DNA of 61,019 nt from contig JWZX01002355.1 of assembly GCA_001275005.1 (NCBI GenBank), forward strand, positions 1 through 61,019, in the 5' to 3' direction. A program made the translations under genes and the position numbers. Below are positions 1 through 9,933 of this stretch, piece by piece; position 1 is the stretch's first letter; each line of letters begins with the position of its first letter. This stretch comes from Chrysochromulina tobinii (taxonomy: Eukaryota > Haptophyta > Prymnesiales > Chrysochromulinaceae). Below the pieces are notes generated by a model. That model was not told where the DNA came from and ran no database searches. It worked only from the letters and a program-made list of their open reading frames with translations.

Positions 1-2795
1 CCTCCTTCTCCACCACCCTCCCCAGCTCCGCTGCCCCCACCTCCGCCGTCTCCATGCCTGCCGCCGCCCTCACCCCCACCGCCGACGCCCCACCGCCCAG
101 CCCGCCACCAAAGCCACCGCCCTTGCCGCCGCCGCCGTCGCCGCCTCCGCCCTCACCTCCACCATCCCCGCCTCCTCCTTCGCCACCACCGTCCCCGCCA
201 CCGCCATCGCCGCCGCCCTCGCCTCCGCCGCCCTCACAGCCGCCCTCACCACCACCATCACCACCGCCACCAAGCCCACCACCACCGCCGAGCCCCTTGC
301 CTCCCGAGCCATCCCCTCCGCCACCGTCACCTCCGCCGCCCACCCCACCGCCTCCGTGTCCACCTCCGCCATCGCCGCCTCCACCCTCACCGCCGCCTCC
401 CTCGCCGCCGCCCTCACCGCCTCCGCCATCACCGCCACCCTCGCCCCCACCACCGTCGCCTCCACCGGCGCCGCCTCCACCTTCGCCACCACCATCGCCT
501 CCTCCCCCGTCGCCGCCACCCTTACCGCCACCTCCCTCACCGCCACCTCCCTCTCCGCCGCCCTCGCCTCCGCCACCCTCACCACCGCCTTCGCCGCCCC
601 CACCGTCGCCCCCACCATCACCGCCTCCGCCCTCGCCGCCGCCGCTGCCACCGCCACCTTCACCGCCTCCCTCACCGCCACCGCCGTCGCCGCCACCGTC
701 GCCGCCTCCGCCATCGCCGCCTCCGTTACCTCCGCCGCCGTCTCCACCACCGTCGCCACCGCCTCCTTCGCCTCCACCGTCGCCGCCGCCACCTTCGCCG
801 CCGCCCTCGCCACCTCCGCCATCCCCGCCGCCCTCGCCACCCCCACCCTCACCGCCGCCGTCGCCGCCGCCTCCGCCACCTCCCAGCCCGCCTCCGAGTC
901 CACCGCCTCCATCATCGCCGCTGCCAAGCCCACCACCATCGCCACCCCCCCCGAGCCCGCCGCCGTCGCCACTACCTCCGAGCCCGCCGCCAACTCCGCC
1001 GCCGCCATCCCAACCACCCTCGCCGCCCTTGTTGCCCCCCCCAGACGGTTGCCTGTGCGAAAATACATGCCAGTTTGCCGCTGATAACATCTGCGACGAC
1101 GGCGGCACACCATCTTCCTTCGACTATTGTCCCTTTTCTACCGACTGCGGCGACTGCGGTCGAAGATGCTTACCACCGCCGTCGCCGCCTCGGCGGCCCC
1201 GACCCTCCCCGCCGCCGCCTTCGCCTCCACCCCCAAGTCCACCGCCTTCACGACCGCCATCGCCGCCTCCCTCGCCGCCGCCAATCCCACCACCTCCGTC
1301 ACCACCGCCTTCGCCTCCGCCGCCATCGCCGCCACCGTCGCCGCCACCGCCATCACCGCCTCCCTCGCCGTCGCCTCCCTCACCACCGCCGTCCCCCCCG
1401 CCACCGTCGCCGCCGCCATCGCCTCCGCCGCCCTCATCACCTCCGTCCCCTCCGCCGCCATGTCCACCACCTCCGTCTCCCCCTGTCAGCTTCACGGTCA
1501 CCATTCAGGCAGAGATGGGCGTTGCAGATTTGCTCGCGCAGGGCGCCGACTCAGTTGTGGGCAACTTCACTGCCGCCCTCCAGAATGTGCCAGGCAGTAC
1601 ATCCAACATCAGCGTGACATTGCAAACATCCTCCGCCATGAGTCTCTCATTTTTCATGATCATCGACCAGCAGGGACTCTGCAATGTCGTTGCACAGCTG
1701 TACCCGACTCCTCCGTATCAAGTCACATGCCCCTTAGCAGGCCAGCGCCGACATTTGCAGGACACAAACGGCAACAGCAATCGCACCTTTCTCGTGGAGG
1801 TGGCCTGCTTGCTGCCGACGTGTATCACCGCTGCACGGCTCCCGAACGCAAGTCACATTGGTGAGGAGGCAGCCACCCTTTTGGGCACCCCTACTCCAAC
1901 CACGACACAGGAGACGGCTGTTGCCATGAGCGCCTCCATCATCATGCAGGGTTACGCGGGACAGGCTGCCTCACAGGCAGTAGTTGCGAGCCTTACGCAG
2001 AGCGAGCTCATGCAAGGGCTCCTTAGCTCGATGACCGTCCACACAGTCACGCCTCCGCGGCCACCGCCAGGAGCACCACCCTTGTCTCCCTCGGCACCAC
2101 CTACACCTCCTCCACCTTCACTACCACCGCCGCCTCCGCCTCCCTCTCTGCCACCCTCGCCTCCACCTCCGACGCTCCCGTCACCACTCTTGCCCCCAGC
2201 GAGACCACCAAGACCATCAAGTGTACTGCCCTCACCCGCACCGCAGCCCCCACAAACAGTGCCTCCGGAGCGACCGCCGTCTCCTTCCCCCCCGCCACCA
2301 TCAACACCGCCAACGCCACCACTGCCATCCCCGCCCCTACCATCACCATCTCCTCCATCACATTCGCCCTCGCCTCCACCGCCCAGCCCGTCGCCATCTC
2401 CTCCGCCTCCAATTCCACCCCCAAGCCCACTTCCACCATCCCCACCACCCTTACCACCACCACCCGTACCACCACCATCGACGCCACCCCTGTCCCACTC
2501 CCCAATTTCGTCCCCATCTCCGCCGCCGACATCACTGCCAGTGCCCGCACATTTTGAGCAGCAGTTGGAGCATGATATGGCTAGGCCTTCCAACTCCCTC
2601 CTCGTCAGCATCAGCACTGGAGTGATCGTGACAATGGCTGCTCTGCTTGGTTGGCGCTGCTGCAGGGCTCGCACAGAAACCCGGAGGCAACGGGAGGTGC
2701 CTTGGAGCTTGAAACGGAGGCCAGGGACACAGAGTGAGATTTGGCGCACTGAGGGAGACTGGCCTCCCGCAGTAGTACATCCAGCAGCAGCAGCA

Positions 2796-2828
<33 letters not shown>

Positions 2829-3593
2829 GCAGTGGCAGAGGCGGTGAATGTGCCCGTTGGTGGTGGTCGTGCTTGTGCCAAGTTGTCAGCCGCCCCGGCT
2901 GCTGCGGCTCCCGCCACTGCCGCCGCCGGAGGTGCGTGCTCGCCTGCTCAGAAGGCATGTTGGCACGAGGACGCCAGCGCGGAGGGTGCCAGCTCGCGGA
3001 GCGGCAGCTCATTAGGGCATGCCTCTTCTATGGCCTCTTCTAGTTCAAGCGCGTCAACAAGCCATCGCAGTGGTCATCGCTCGTCCCATCCTCGTCAAGA
3101 CGAACGTGCAGCCGAGCAGGCTTCCGGTCCGCGAGAGCATCACCGACATACCCGCAGCCCGGGGGCAAGTCATCATCACCACCATCATCAACGTAAACAC
3201 CAACATCATGATCATCATCAGCAGCAGGAGGACAGGCATGCTCGACATCCACATGAGCGCCATAATGGCAGTCCGCAGCGTCGCCATCATGCACAAGAAC
3301 ACCAGCACCACGGCCATCGCTGCCGCGAGCGGCGGCCGCACGAGCTGGACGAATCCAAGGGGGCTCTTGATGAATCAGTGCCGGCGAATCCAAGATCCGG
3401 ACCGTACGCAGTTGTGGACCGAAGCCGTCTAAAGACGCCCCCCAGACGGAGCCGTTGCCCTTCAGACGGATTCGAAGCCTCCCCCCAGCTGTCGAATCCG
3501 CGTTTGTCTCCAAACCTCCCCTTGTCGTCACCATCGCCTTCGCCCTCGCCTGGGGCTGGGCATCGTGGGCTCGAGACTGTTCAGAATGTGTAA
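1..3593 (+). CDS. Pherophorin-like Ser/Pro-rich membrane glycoprotein with LNR-like Cys module (5' partial)
   Basis: Likely a cell-surface, hydroxyproline-rich structural protein. Counting from the ATG at 54, residues 8-330 are SPPP/SPPPP repeats. Residues ~331-372 form a Cys-rich Notch/LNR-like module (CENTC, CDDGG, TDCGDCG). More SPPP follows, then a globular pherophorin-like domain at ~478-663 ending near a GQRRHLQ motif, a third Pro-rich tract, one TM helix (~848-868, STGVIVTMAALLGW) and a ~310-residue cytosolic tail. The tail has a 16-Ala run (bases ~2782-2829) and a very His-rich segment (~3160-3330). There is no signal peptide after the ATG at 54. Bases 1-84 read PPSPPP in frame 1 while the rest reads it in frame 3, so the true start is probably upstream of the window, with a one-base indel or splice near base 85. 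The stop is at 3591-3593. Long ORFs in other frames here are by-products of the repeat. Confidence 0.8.
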
Positions 3594-3964
3594 GCTCATG
3601 GCTTTAAAGTAGGGCGCCTAACTGTTCGGAGTGTATTAACCATGTGAGGTACTAACAACGCAGGTTTACACGGTGAAACCGAAGACAGTTCCGTTTCCCT
3701 GGCCATGCACTGAAGACGGGAGCGCCAGCGCGCGGCGTGCACATCTCGTCTGCAACCGCACAACACCCGTTCGGTTATTCAGTCGCACAGTCGCACAGAC
3801 ACATCGCATGCAGCTCCGCCCCCTTTGCCTGCCTGCAGGCTGAATGCTCGCATACTGAATGCGCCGCATCGAATGTCTCGATGCTCAATGCAGAAAGAAC
3901 TTCGAGAAAGAACTCTCGACGGTCTCGACTCTCGCGCTGCTTGGCGCTGCATCTCGCAAGCAGC
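3594..3964. other. Convergent intergenic region
   Basis: This is the 3'-to-3' spacer between the Pro-rich protein gene and the TMEM198-like gene. I see no convincing ORF, RNA gene or repeat; it presumably holds the two 3' UTRs. Confidence 0.5.
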
Positions 3965-5572
3965 CTAATCGAGGAGAGTGTCCCGCCATTGCGGAGCCCG
4001 GGGAGGAGGGGGCCCTCGTACAGCGTCTTCGGTGGCCTCTCCCCGTATCCGCCATCCCGGAGGCTGAATCACCTCTGTCGCTTCAGCCGTGACAGATGCC
4101 GGGCGAGCCTCTTCCATGGCAGCCACCATGCTCTCCGGTTGAGCCTCAGCGGGAATCTCAGAGTCTGGGGGATCGAACTCTACGAATGCCTCCCCCGCTC
4201 GCCTTGCAGCGTCCTCTGCTAATCGTTGCGCAGCTGCTGCCTCGGCCGCGGCACTCTCAGCCGCCGCTCGTGCCTCTGCGGCCGCCCGCTCGGCCGCCAT
4301 TGCGGCTGCTACACGCGCCGCTCTGAGCTCCGCTTGGGCGGAACGGAACTGCAACCCGAGTTCCTCTGCCTGCACCTCGGCCGCCTGGGCTCTCTGGACC
4401 TCGTTCAGCACAAGGGGCTGGGTGAGCAAGGGGCTGCCAGCTCCTTGGGGGGGTGGCTGGGTGAGTGACGTTGGCGCTGATGGCTCCAGGGGCTCCTGGA
4501 GCGCGGCGAAGTGGTGCCCGGAACCAGTAGATTGGAGCTCGGTGGACGAGGAGGCCCGGCGTGGCTTGCGGCAGAATGAGGAGAATTGGACGGCAAGTCC
4601 GATGATCAGCAGCGCCGCGTCCAGGACCTCGAGCCCGATGCAGGCTGTGTTCGGAGGATCCAGGCAAGGAGGCAGCGTTTGCGCGGGGTTGAGTAGCGAC
4701 GGGAACTGCAACGCGCTCTCGTCGTCCGCATCGCCATCGTGCCACCACTGGTTGACGGCGTGGACGACGAAGAAGGCGCCCATGATAGTGGTGACCAACG
4801 CGGTGAGCACGTCGCGCATGGTTCTCGCTCGCCGCTTCAGGCTCCGCCACTGGCCTTCCGTCAGCGGTCTTCCCGCGTCGTCCTCGTCGTCGTCGATGGG
4901 GATGCGGAACCTGTGCAGGACGGCGATGGTGGCGGCCGCGCAGACTGCGGCGGTCACGATGATGATCGTGAGGCGAAGGCTACCCGGCATCGCGGGCGCG
5001 ATCAACCGCACTGGTAGCGCTGCGATCACCCCGCCCGAGATGGTCGCGCACAGGACCAGGCCGAGTGTGACTGCGTAGGACGCTATCACGCCCGTGAGGA
5101 TGCCAAAGGTCACCGAGATGAGCGGGCAGGCCCACCATGCCATGCTCTTGCTCGTGTCGAAGAGCAGCACGCCCACGCCGCCGGTCACGATCACACAGGT
5201 CATCAGCCCGATGAAGAGCCTGAAAAACATGTGGCCTTTGAAGACCAAGACGAGACCAATGAGGCCGATGATGATGGCAAAGACTTCTGCGGCTACCTTT
5301 TCGTTGTCGTTCGGTGGCGGTGGCGGTGGCGGTGGTGGAGGTGGAGGCGGGACGCCACTCCCAGGGTCGCCACTCCCACTGCTTTCCTCCCAAGCTCCGT
5401 CATCTTTGGCTATCGAGCCCTGCTGAAAGGCAGCGATCGAGGCCTTCGTGGCGACGGCAATCTCGGGGGCAGTGCGAGAGGTGAAGGCCCAGAGGCAGCA
5501 GTCATATGCACCACCACCCAGAGGCAGGAGCAAGAGCCGTAGTAAGAGCAGTCGTGCGCCAAGATGGGGCAT
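3965..5572 (-). CDS. TMEM198/TM7SF3-like (DUF4203-type) seven-TM membrane protein
   Basis: 535 aa, ATG at 5572. An N-terminal signal peptide (MPHLGARLLLLRLLLLPLGG) is followed by a lumenal or extracellular segment ending in a 13-Pro run (~75-87). Seven hydrophobic helices follow at ~95-111, 116-138, 146-166, 167-188, 200-220, 255-272 and 315-331. An acidic loop (DDDEDD, ~228-232) lies between helices 5 and 6. The Gly-rich helix pairs (IIGLIGLVLVFKGHMFFRLF, then a GGVGVLLF stretch) match the TMEM198/DUF4203 family. The cytosolic C-terminus has a long Ala/Glu/Arg-rich coiled coil (~395-470). Family members elsewhere are linked to Wnt signalling or are uncharacterised, so function here is unknown. 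The coiled-coil tail is a lineage extra. It is head-to-head with the EF-hand gene at 5813, 240 bp apart. Confidence 0.8.
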   Translation of the reverse strand: MPHLGARLLLLRLLLLPLGGGAYDCCLWAFTSRTAPEIAVATKASIAAFQQGSIAKDDGAWEESSGSGDPGSGVPPPPPPPPPPPPPNDNEKVAAEVFAIIIGLIGLVLVFKGHMFFRLFIGLMTCVIVTGGVGVLLFDTSKSMAWWACPLISVTFGILTGVIASYAVTLGLVLCATISGGVIAALPVRLIAPAMPGSLRLTIIIVTAAVCAAATIAVLHRFRIPIDDDEDDAGRPLTEGQWRSLKRRARTMRDVLTALVTTIMGAFFVVHAVNQWWHDGDADDESALQFPSLLNPAQTLPPCLDPPNTACIGLEVLDAALLIIGLAVQFSSFCRKPRRASSSTELQSTGSGHHFAALQEPLEPSAPTSLTQPPPQGAGSPLLTQPLVLNEVQRAQAAEVQAEELGLQFRSAQAELRAARVAAAMAAERAAAEARAAAESAAAEAAAAQRLAEDAARRAGEAFVEFDPPDSEIPAEAQPESMVAAMEEARPASVTAEATEVIQPPGWRIRGEATEDAVRGPPPPRAPQWRDTLLD

Positions 5573-5812
5573 GCGGAAGGGCGAACCCTGATCGTGCTTG
5601 ATGGGGCACTACGTTTTGCACGTACGGACGACTCGCGATCACCGACGGAAGGGCCGATCATGTTTTCCATACATGTATGCGTAGTTCCGAAAGTAACAAG
5701 ACACCAACTCCAGTTGGAATGCTATGCAAAAACCGGCGCCTTTTCGCTCCGAACTTCAAACTCCTGACCGAAGTCCGCAAACGTTTTTCTCATCTTCAAA
5801 GGATTTCAGTTC

Positions 5813-6780
5813 ATGCCTCTATTCCCTCAACTCTACTCCAAGGAGCAGGTTTTCATCTCGGGCCGCTATGCCTTCGAGCTCAAGCGGATGGAGAAGAACA
5901 TCCTGCGCTTCACAAACAGCGGTGGCCCGCAGGACCGCCTAGCACTCCTCGCCTTCTGTCGCGACATGTACGCAGAGCTTGAGCGCGAGCGGCTCGACCT
6001 CCTCGCGCGTGAGGAGGCGTGGCGGCGCGAGTGGGGTGGCAAAAAGGGTCAGGTGAGGGCCCTTTTTGACGCGATCGACACCGACGGCAGCGGTGTCATC
6101 GATATCGATGAGCTGTCCCAGGCGCTGCATCAGATGCCCGACTTTTTTGGCTACTCTGATGGTGGCACGCCCGAGGGCATGCAGGAGTGGCTCAAGGACG
6201 AGGTCGCTGGCGCGGCCGGCGGCGCTGGCGTCATCGACCTTTTCAAGCGGCTCGACGCAGATGGCGATGGCAAGGTGCGCGGAGAGTCGCGCGCGCGTTA
6301 CCATAGCCATGGCCCGCCGCGCCGCGCTGAACCATGCCGCGACACGCGTTCGCCAGCGCGCTCGCCAGTGCGCTCGCCAGCGCGCTCGCCTCTAGCATGC
6401 TCGCCTCTAGCATGCTCGCCTCTAGCGCCAGCCTCTAGCGCCCGTCCGTACGCATCTATGCTCTCGTCCCGCCCTCTCACGCGCATGACGATGCGCCACT
6501 GGTGCAGGTGAACTGGGAGGAGTTTTGGACCGTCATTGGAGAGTGGATGGAGACTGGCTTCAACCGGCTCGAGGAGCTGCGCAAGCGCGAGGGCCAGCTC
6601 AAGGAAGAGCGTGAGCGTGCGCTTGCAGAGGAGGCCACCCGGCATGCTGCCGAAGAGGAGCGCAAGCGTCGCGAGGCGGAGGAGAGTCTACAGAGGGACA
6701 TGGAGAAGGAGCAGCGCAAGGCGGAACTCGCGGCCATGGACGAGGCGGACAAGGAAGCGGCACGACAGAAGAAAAAGTGA
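5813..6780 (+). CDS. EF-hand calcium-binding protein with C-terminal coiled coil (2 exons)
   Basis: Exons 5813-6274 and 6508-6780 give 244 aa. Intron 6275-6507 (233 nt) is GTGCGC...GTGCAG, phase 0. Splicing is strongly supported because it rebuilds the second EF-hand loop: exon 1 ends DADGDGK and exon 2 starts VNWEEF, a canonical 12-residue loop with Glu at position 12. The first EF-hand is DTDGSGVIDIDEL (~residues 86-98). The N-terminal third is helical and charged. Residues ~175-244 are a highly charged Glu/Lys/Arg coiled coil ending in KKK. The unspliced frame runs on into intronic repeats and is not real. Calcium-binding regulatory role by family; partner unknown. Confidence 0.85.
6275..6507 (+). 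repeat. Intron with internal short direct repeats
   Basis: This intron, inside the second EF-hand loop of the preceding gene, contains tandem copies of CGCTCGCCAG/TG-type units (about 6355-6392) followed by repeated TCTAGCATGCTCGCC units (about 6392-6440). The copies drift. They explain why open frames cross the intron. Confidence 0.7.
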
Positions 6781-7731
6781 CGGCGGCGGTGCACCGGTAC
6801 GATCGCGGGCGGCCGACACAGTGTGCGATGTGTCCGTTGCTTCCGACCGCGAGTGTGTGCGGTAGCTAGTGTGCGGGCGGACGGAGGCTCGGCACACTAG
6901 CTAGTGTCCGTTGCTTCCGAGTTCCGTGCGTTCCGTGTTTCCGGATGATCTTGCTTGCATCTTCGTACTCGGAATCCAACCTCCGTCGGCCGCGGACCCG
7001 AAGTTAACATACGCGACGTGTATTGGCTATTGCGTCGCCGATCCGTTATACGAGTTACACGACTTGACGTCCGTATTGCTGATTCGCACCCCGCGCAGTT
7101 CCCGCCCTTCGCACCGGCCACCTGCACGCTGCACCATGACGCTGCACGGACCTGTCGATCTTCGGCGGGCGAGCGGGCCTCGCCGCTCGGCGGCTCGGAC
7201 TACGACTAGATAACCTTGCAGAACTGACTTCGATGTTCGTGACTTGTTCGGTTGACGGTTCAACGCATCGTCACACTGGAGTGTCGGGAGTGTCGGGAGA
7301 GTCGGTCACATGCTGTATTTCGTTTGATACGGCCGCAGACCAATCTATGGGCTAGCGGTGGTGGGTAGACAGCCGGCCCGCGGGCCGACTGGCGCGCAAG
7401 CCACGCCGTGTTGGGCACCGACTCAAAGTGGCCGGCTCCCGTGGGGGGCTGTTTGCTGTTTGATAACCTCAACATCCCTATTCACAGATGCGCAGCACAG
7501 AGAAGACCAAAGTTTGTACCGTACCGCGAGACTCCTTTCTCCATGGTTTCGTGTCGCTAATCGTAATAAAACTCAATATCCAAAAGCTACACGTCCCGGC
7601 ACAAAATTCGAGATCAGATTGCGCGTGTAGCGAGCTGTAGGCTCAAGCGGCACGGGTCACGAGCGCATTTTGCGCAGAAAGCATGAAGCGCGACTTGTCG
7701 ACTATTCTCAGCAAGCCCTACTGCCCTAGGC
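6781..7731. other. Long convergent intergenic region
   Basis: About 950 bases between the EF-hand gene and the 3' end of the ABC transporter. Apart from the stem-loop and direct repeats at 6831-6920, nothing codes convincingly: open frames are short, unrelated to families I know, and have no supporting context. Confidence 0.5.
6831..6920. repeat. Stem-loop flanked by 16-bp direct repeats
   Basis: The perfect 12-bp arms TAGCTAGTGTGC (6863-6874) and GCACACTAGCTA (6892-6903) enclose a 17-nt loop. The stem is bracketed by two identical copies of TGTCCGTTGCTTCCGA at 6831-6846 and 6905-6920. It lies about 50 nt past the stop of the EF-hand gene, so it could be a 3'-UTR or 3'-end structure, or the remnant of a small inserted element. 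Confidence 0.7.
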
Positions 7732-9933
7732 CTAGCCTTGTAGCGCAAGGCTTGTGTACATGCCCCCCAGCGATAGCAGCTCTTCGTGCGTGCCCTCCTC
7801 GACAATGCGTCCCTCGCTCACGACGGCGATCTTGTCCGCGGTGCGGATCGTCGACAGCCGATGCGCGATCACGATCGTCGTGCGCTTCTGCTTAGTCATG
7901 ATCTCGTCGAGCGCTGCTTGCACGATCTTCTCACTCTCGTTGTCAAGTGCGCTCGTCGCCTCGTCGAGCAGCAGCACCGCCGGCTTCTTGATGATGGCGC
8001 GCGCGATCGCGACGCGCTGCTTCTGCCCGCCGGACAGCTTGCCACCGCGCAGACCCACATCCGTCTCATAGCCATTTGCCAGGTTGCTGGTGATGAAGTC
8101 GTGCGCATTGGCCATCTTGGCTGCCTCCTCGATCTCGGCCTGCGTCGCCACGCCCGGCTTGCCGTAGGCAATGTTCTGCGCGACCGTGCCCTGGAACAGC
8201 AGTGGCTCCTGCGACACGAGACCCATCTGCGAGCGCAGCCAGCGCACGTTGAGCGCCTTCACGTCGACGCCGTCGAGCGTGATCGAGCCGCTAAGCGGGT
8301 CGTAGAAGCGCTCGAGCAGCTGGATCAGCGTCGACTTGCCGCTTCCCGACGGGCCACAGAGCGCGACCGTCGTGCCCGCGGCCACCGAGAGCGAGTAGCC
8401 CTTGCACACGAGCTTCTGCGGCGCGGTCGGATACGCAAACGTCACATTCGACACCTCGATGCGCCCCTCGATCCCTGTCAATTTGAGGCCCTCCACGCTA
8501 AACGAGTCGATCGCGGGCACGCGGCGAATAATGGCGAGGACCTTGGCGGAGGCGCTACGACCGAGACTGAAGGTCTGTGCCGGCTGCGAGATCATGCCAA
8601 AGCCCTCGCCCATCATCATGATGGCGAAGATGGCGATGATGATTTTGTCGCCCGCGACGAAGCATGGGTTGTAGTCTGGGTTGTCCTTCAGGTACGACGC
8701 CGACGCGTGCGACTTCACGAAGTCGGTGAAGGCGGCGACCGAATCGAAGCCCAGCCCGGCAAGCACAGTCGCCTCGTAGTTTTGCACTGGGATCTGCTCG
8801 AGAGGAACGCCGGCCGCGAAGTAGAGAAAGGGCGTCTCGCTTGCATCGGCGATCGTGCCGCCCAGCTGGCATGTCATCTTGAAAGGCGCGAGCGGAGCGC
8901 ATGGCGCGCCAATGGACACGCCGGCCAGAGCGCCGCTCGCGTCGGCGCAGTAGTAGGTGGTCGCGTCGGTGCCGTTGGGCAGCCCACTCGAATAGACGGA
9001 GCCGTTCACGGCGAGCGGGAAGGACGAGTCCTCCATCTCGCCGGAGAGGCGGTACGCCCCGTACACGACCGCGGTGGCCATCATGATGAGGTACGAGGAG
9101 AGTATAAGGCCACCTGAACCCATCAGCAGAGTCTTATTGATGATGGTGGTGCGGTGAACGCTCGAGAGCGCGCCGTTGTACCGCTTCTCGAAGGCGGGCT
9201 CGATGCCAAAGGAGACGATTGTGCGCATCGAGAACAAGCACTCGGTCGCGATGCCGCCAGCAACGCCGTACGCCTTCGTGATCATCTTAGAGCCGTGCTC
9301 GACCAGGTACATCATCGCGACCGCTGAGCAGATCAAGATGGGCACTGAAAGGAGTGTCACGCCGGCCACCTCGGGGTTGCCGAGCTGGGGCACGAAGGCG
9401 AGGATGAAGCCGCCACCGCCGTATCCAATTCCAACGAAGAGCATTGCCTGCGCCTTGAACGCCTTCTGGATTTTTACCATCGCCTCCGCGAACTGCGTCG
9501 AGAGCTCCTCCGGGTTGGAGACGTCGTACCACGCAACGTCCTGCCGGAGCACGGCCTTGAGGTACGCTCGCCTGTACTTGAGCATCTGCCGGGCCGTGAT
9601 CGTGTCAATGATGATGACCGCTATGGCCTGGCAGATGAACATTCCCACGCCGATGTAGATGAGGATCAGGAGGACGGTGTTCATCCTGTCGTCGCTAACG
9701 ACCGCGCCGGATATGACCGATCCCGCACCGAGCCCCTGGAAGAGTTCACCGAAGGCAAGCAGCATCAGGGGCTGTGCGACGCCGGTGCCCGTGGCGCACA
9801 CAATCGCAAATGCGAGGAGGAGCGCCTCGCACGCGCTAATGTACTGAAAGAATTCTGAGAGCGTGGCTGTCGGCTCCGGCGCCGGCTTCTCCTTCTTGGG
9901 GGCGGCGGAGTTCACCTCTGCGGAGTCGTTCAT
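7732..9933 (-). CDS. ABCB-type half transporter (TMD-NBD) with large insertion in the TMD
   Basis: 733 aa from the ATG at 9933; the frame also runs to a GTG at 9975, unlikely in a eukaryote. ATP-driven membrane exporter of the MDR/TAP/ABCB type. The N-terminal transmembrane domain has the usual helices and coupling loops (NPEELSTQFAEAM; GIATECLFSMRTIVSFG). The nucleotide-binding domain follows in order: Walker A GPSGSGKST (~526-534), Q-loop SQEP, signature LSGGQKQR (~631), Walker B AVLLLDEATSALD (~653) and H-loop IAHRLST (~689). Only one TMD-NBD unit is present, so it must dimerise. Between the fifth and sixth TM helices there is an extra ~130-residue, Cys-containing segment (~300-430) with potential N-glycosylation sites (NGS, NGT), far longer than the normal short loop. 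There is no organellar targeting signal I trust. Substrate unknown. Confidence 0.92.
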   Translation of the reverse strand: MNDSAEVNSAAPKKEKPAPEPTATLSEFFQYISACEALLLAFAIVCATGTGVAQPLMLLAFGELFQGLGAGSVISGAVVSDDRMNTVLLILIYIGVGMFICQAIAVIIIDTITARQMLKYRRAYLKAVLRQDVAWYDVSNPEELSTQFAEAMVKIQKAFKAQAMLFVGIGYGGGGFILAFVPQLGNPEVAGVTLLSVPILICSAVAMMYLVEHGSKMITKAYGVAGGIATECLFSMRTIVSFGIEPAFEKRYNGALSSVHRTTIINKTLLMGSGGLILSSYLIMMATAVVYGAYRLSGEMEDSSFPLAVNGSVYSSGLPNGTDATTYYCADASGALAGVSIGAPCAPLAPFKMTCQLGGTIADASETPFLYFAAGVPLEQIPVQNYEATVLAGLGFDSVAAFTDFVKSHASASYLKDNPDYNPCFVAGDKIIIAIFAIMMMGEGFGMISQPAQTFSLGRSASAKVLAIIRRVPAIDSFSVEGLKLTGIEGRIEVSNVTFAYPTAPQKLVCKGYSLSVAAGTTVALCGPSGSGKSTLIQLLERFYDPLSGSITLDGVDVKALNVRWLRSQMGLVSQEPLLFQGTVAQNIAYGKPGVATQAEIEEAAKMANAHDFITSNLANGYETDVGLRGGKLSGGQKQRVAIARAIIKKPAVLLLDEATSALDNESEKIVQAALDEIMTKQKRTTIVIAHRLSTIRTADKIAVVSEGRIVEEGTHEELLSLGGMYTSLALQG

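Noticed and set aside
70-1113. Long antisense and alternate-frame ORFs over the Pro-rich repeats
   Set aside because: They translate to Ala/Val/Glu or Gly-rich low complexity purely because of the CCN-rich repeat; the SPPP frame has the Cys module, domain and TM helix.
7786-9117. 443-codon ORF antisense to the ABC transporter
   Set aside because: No domain; complements conserved NBD codons, a shadow.
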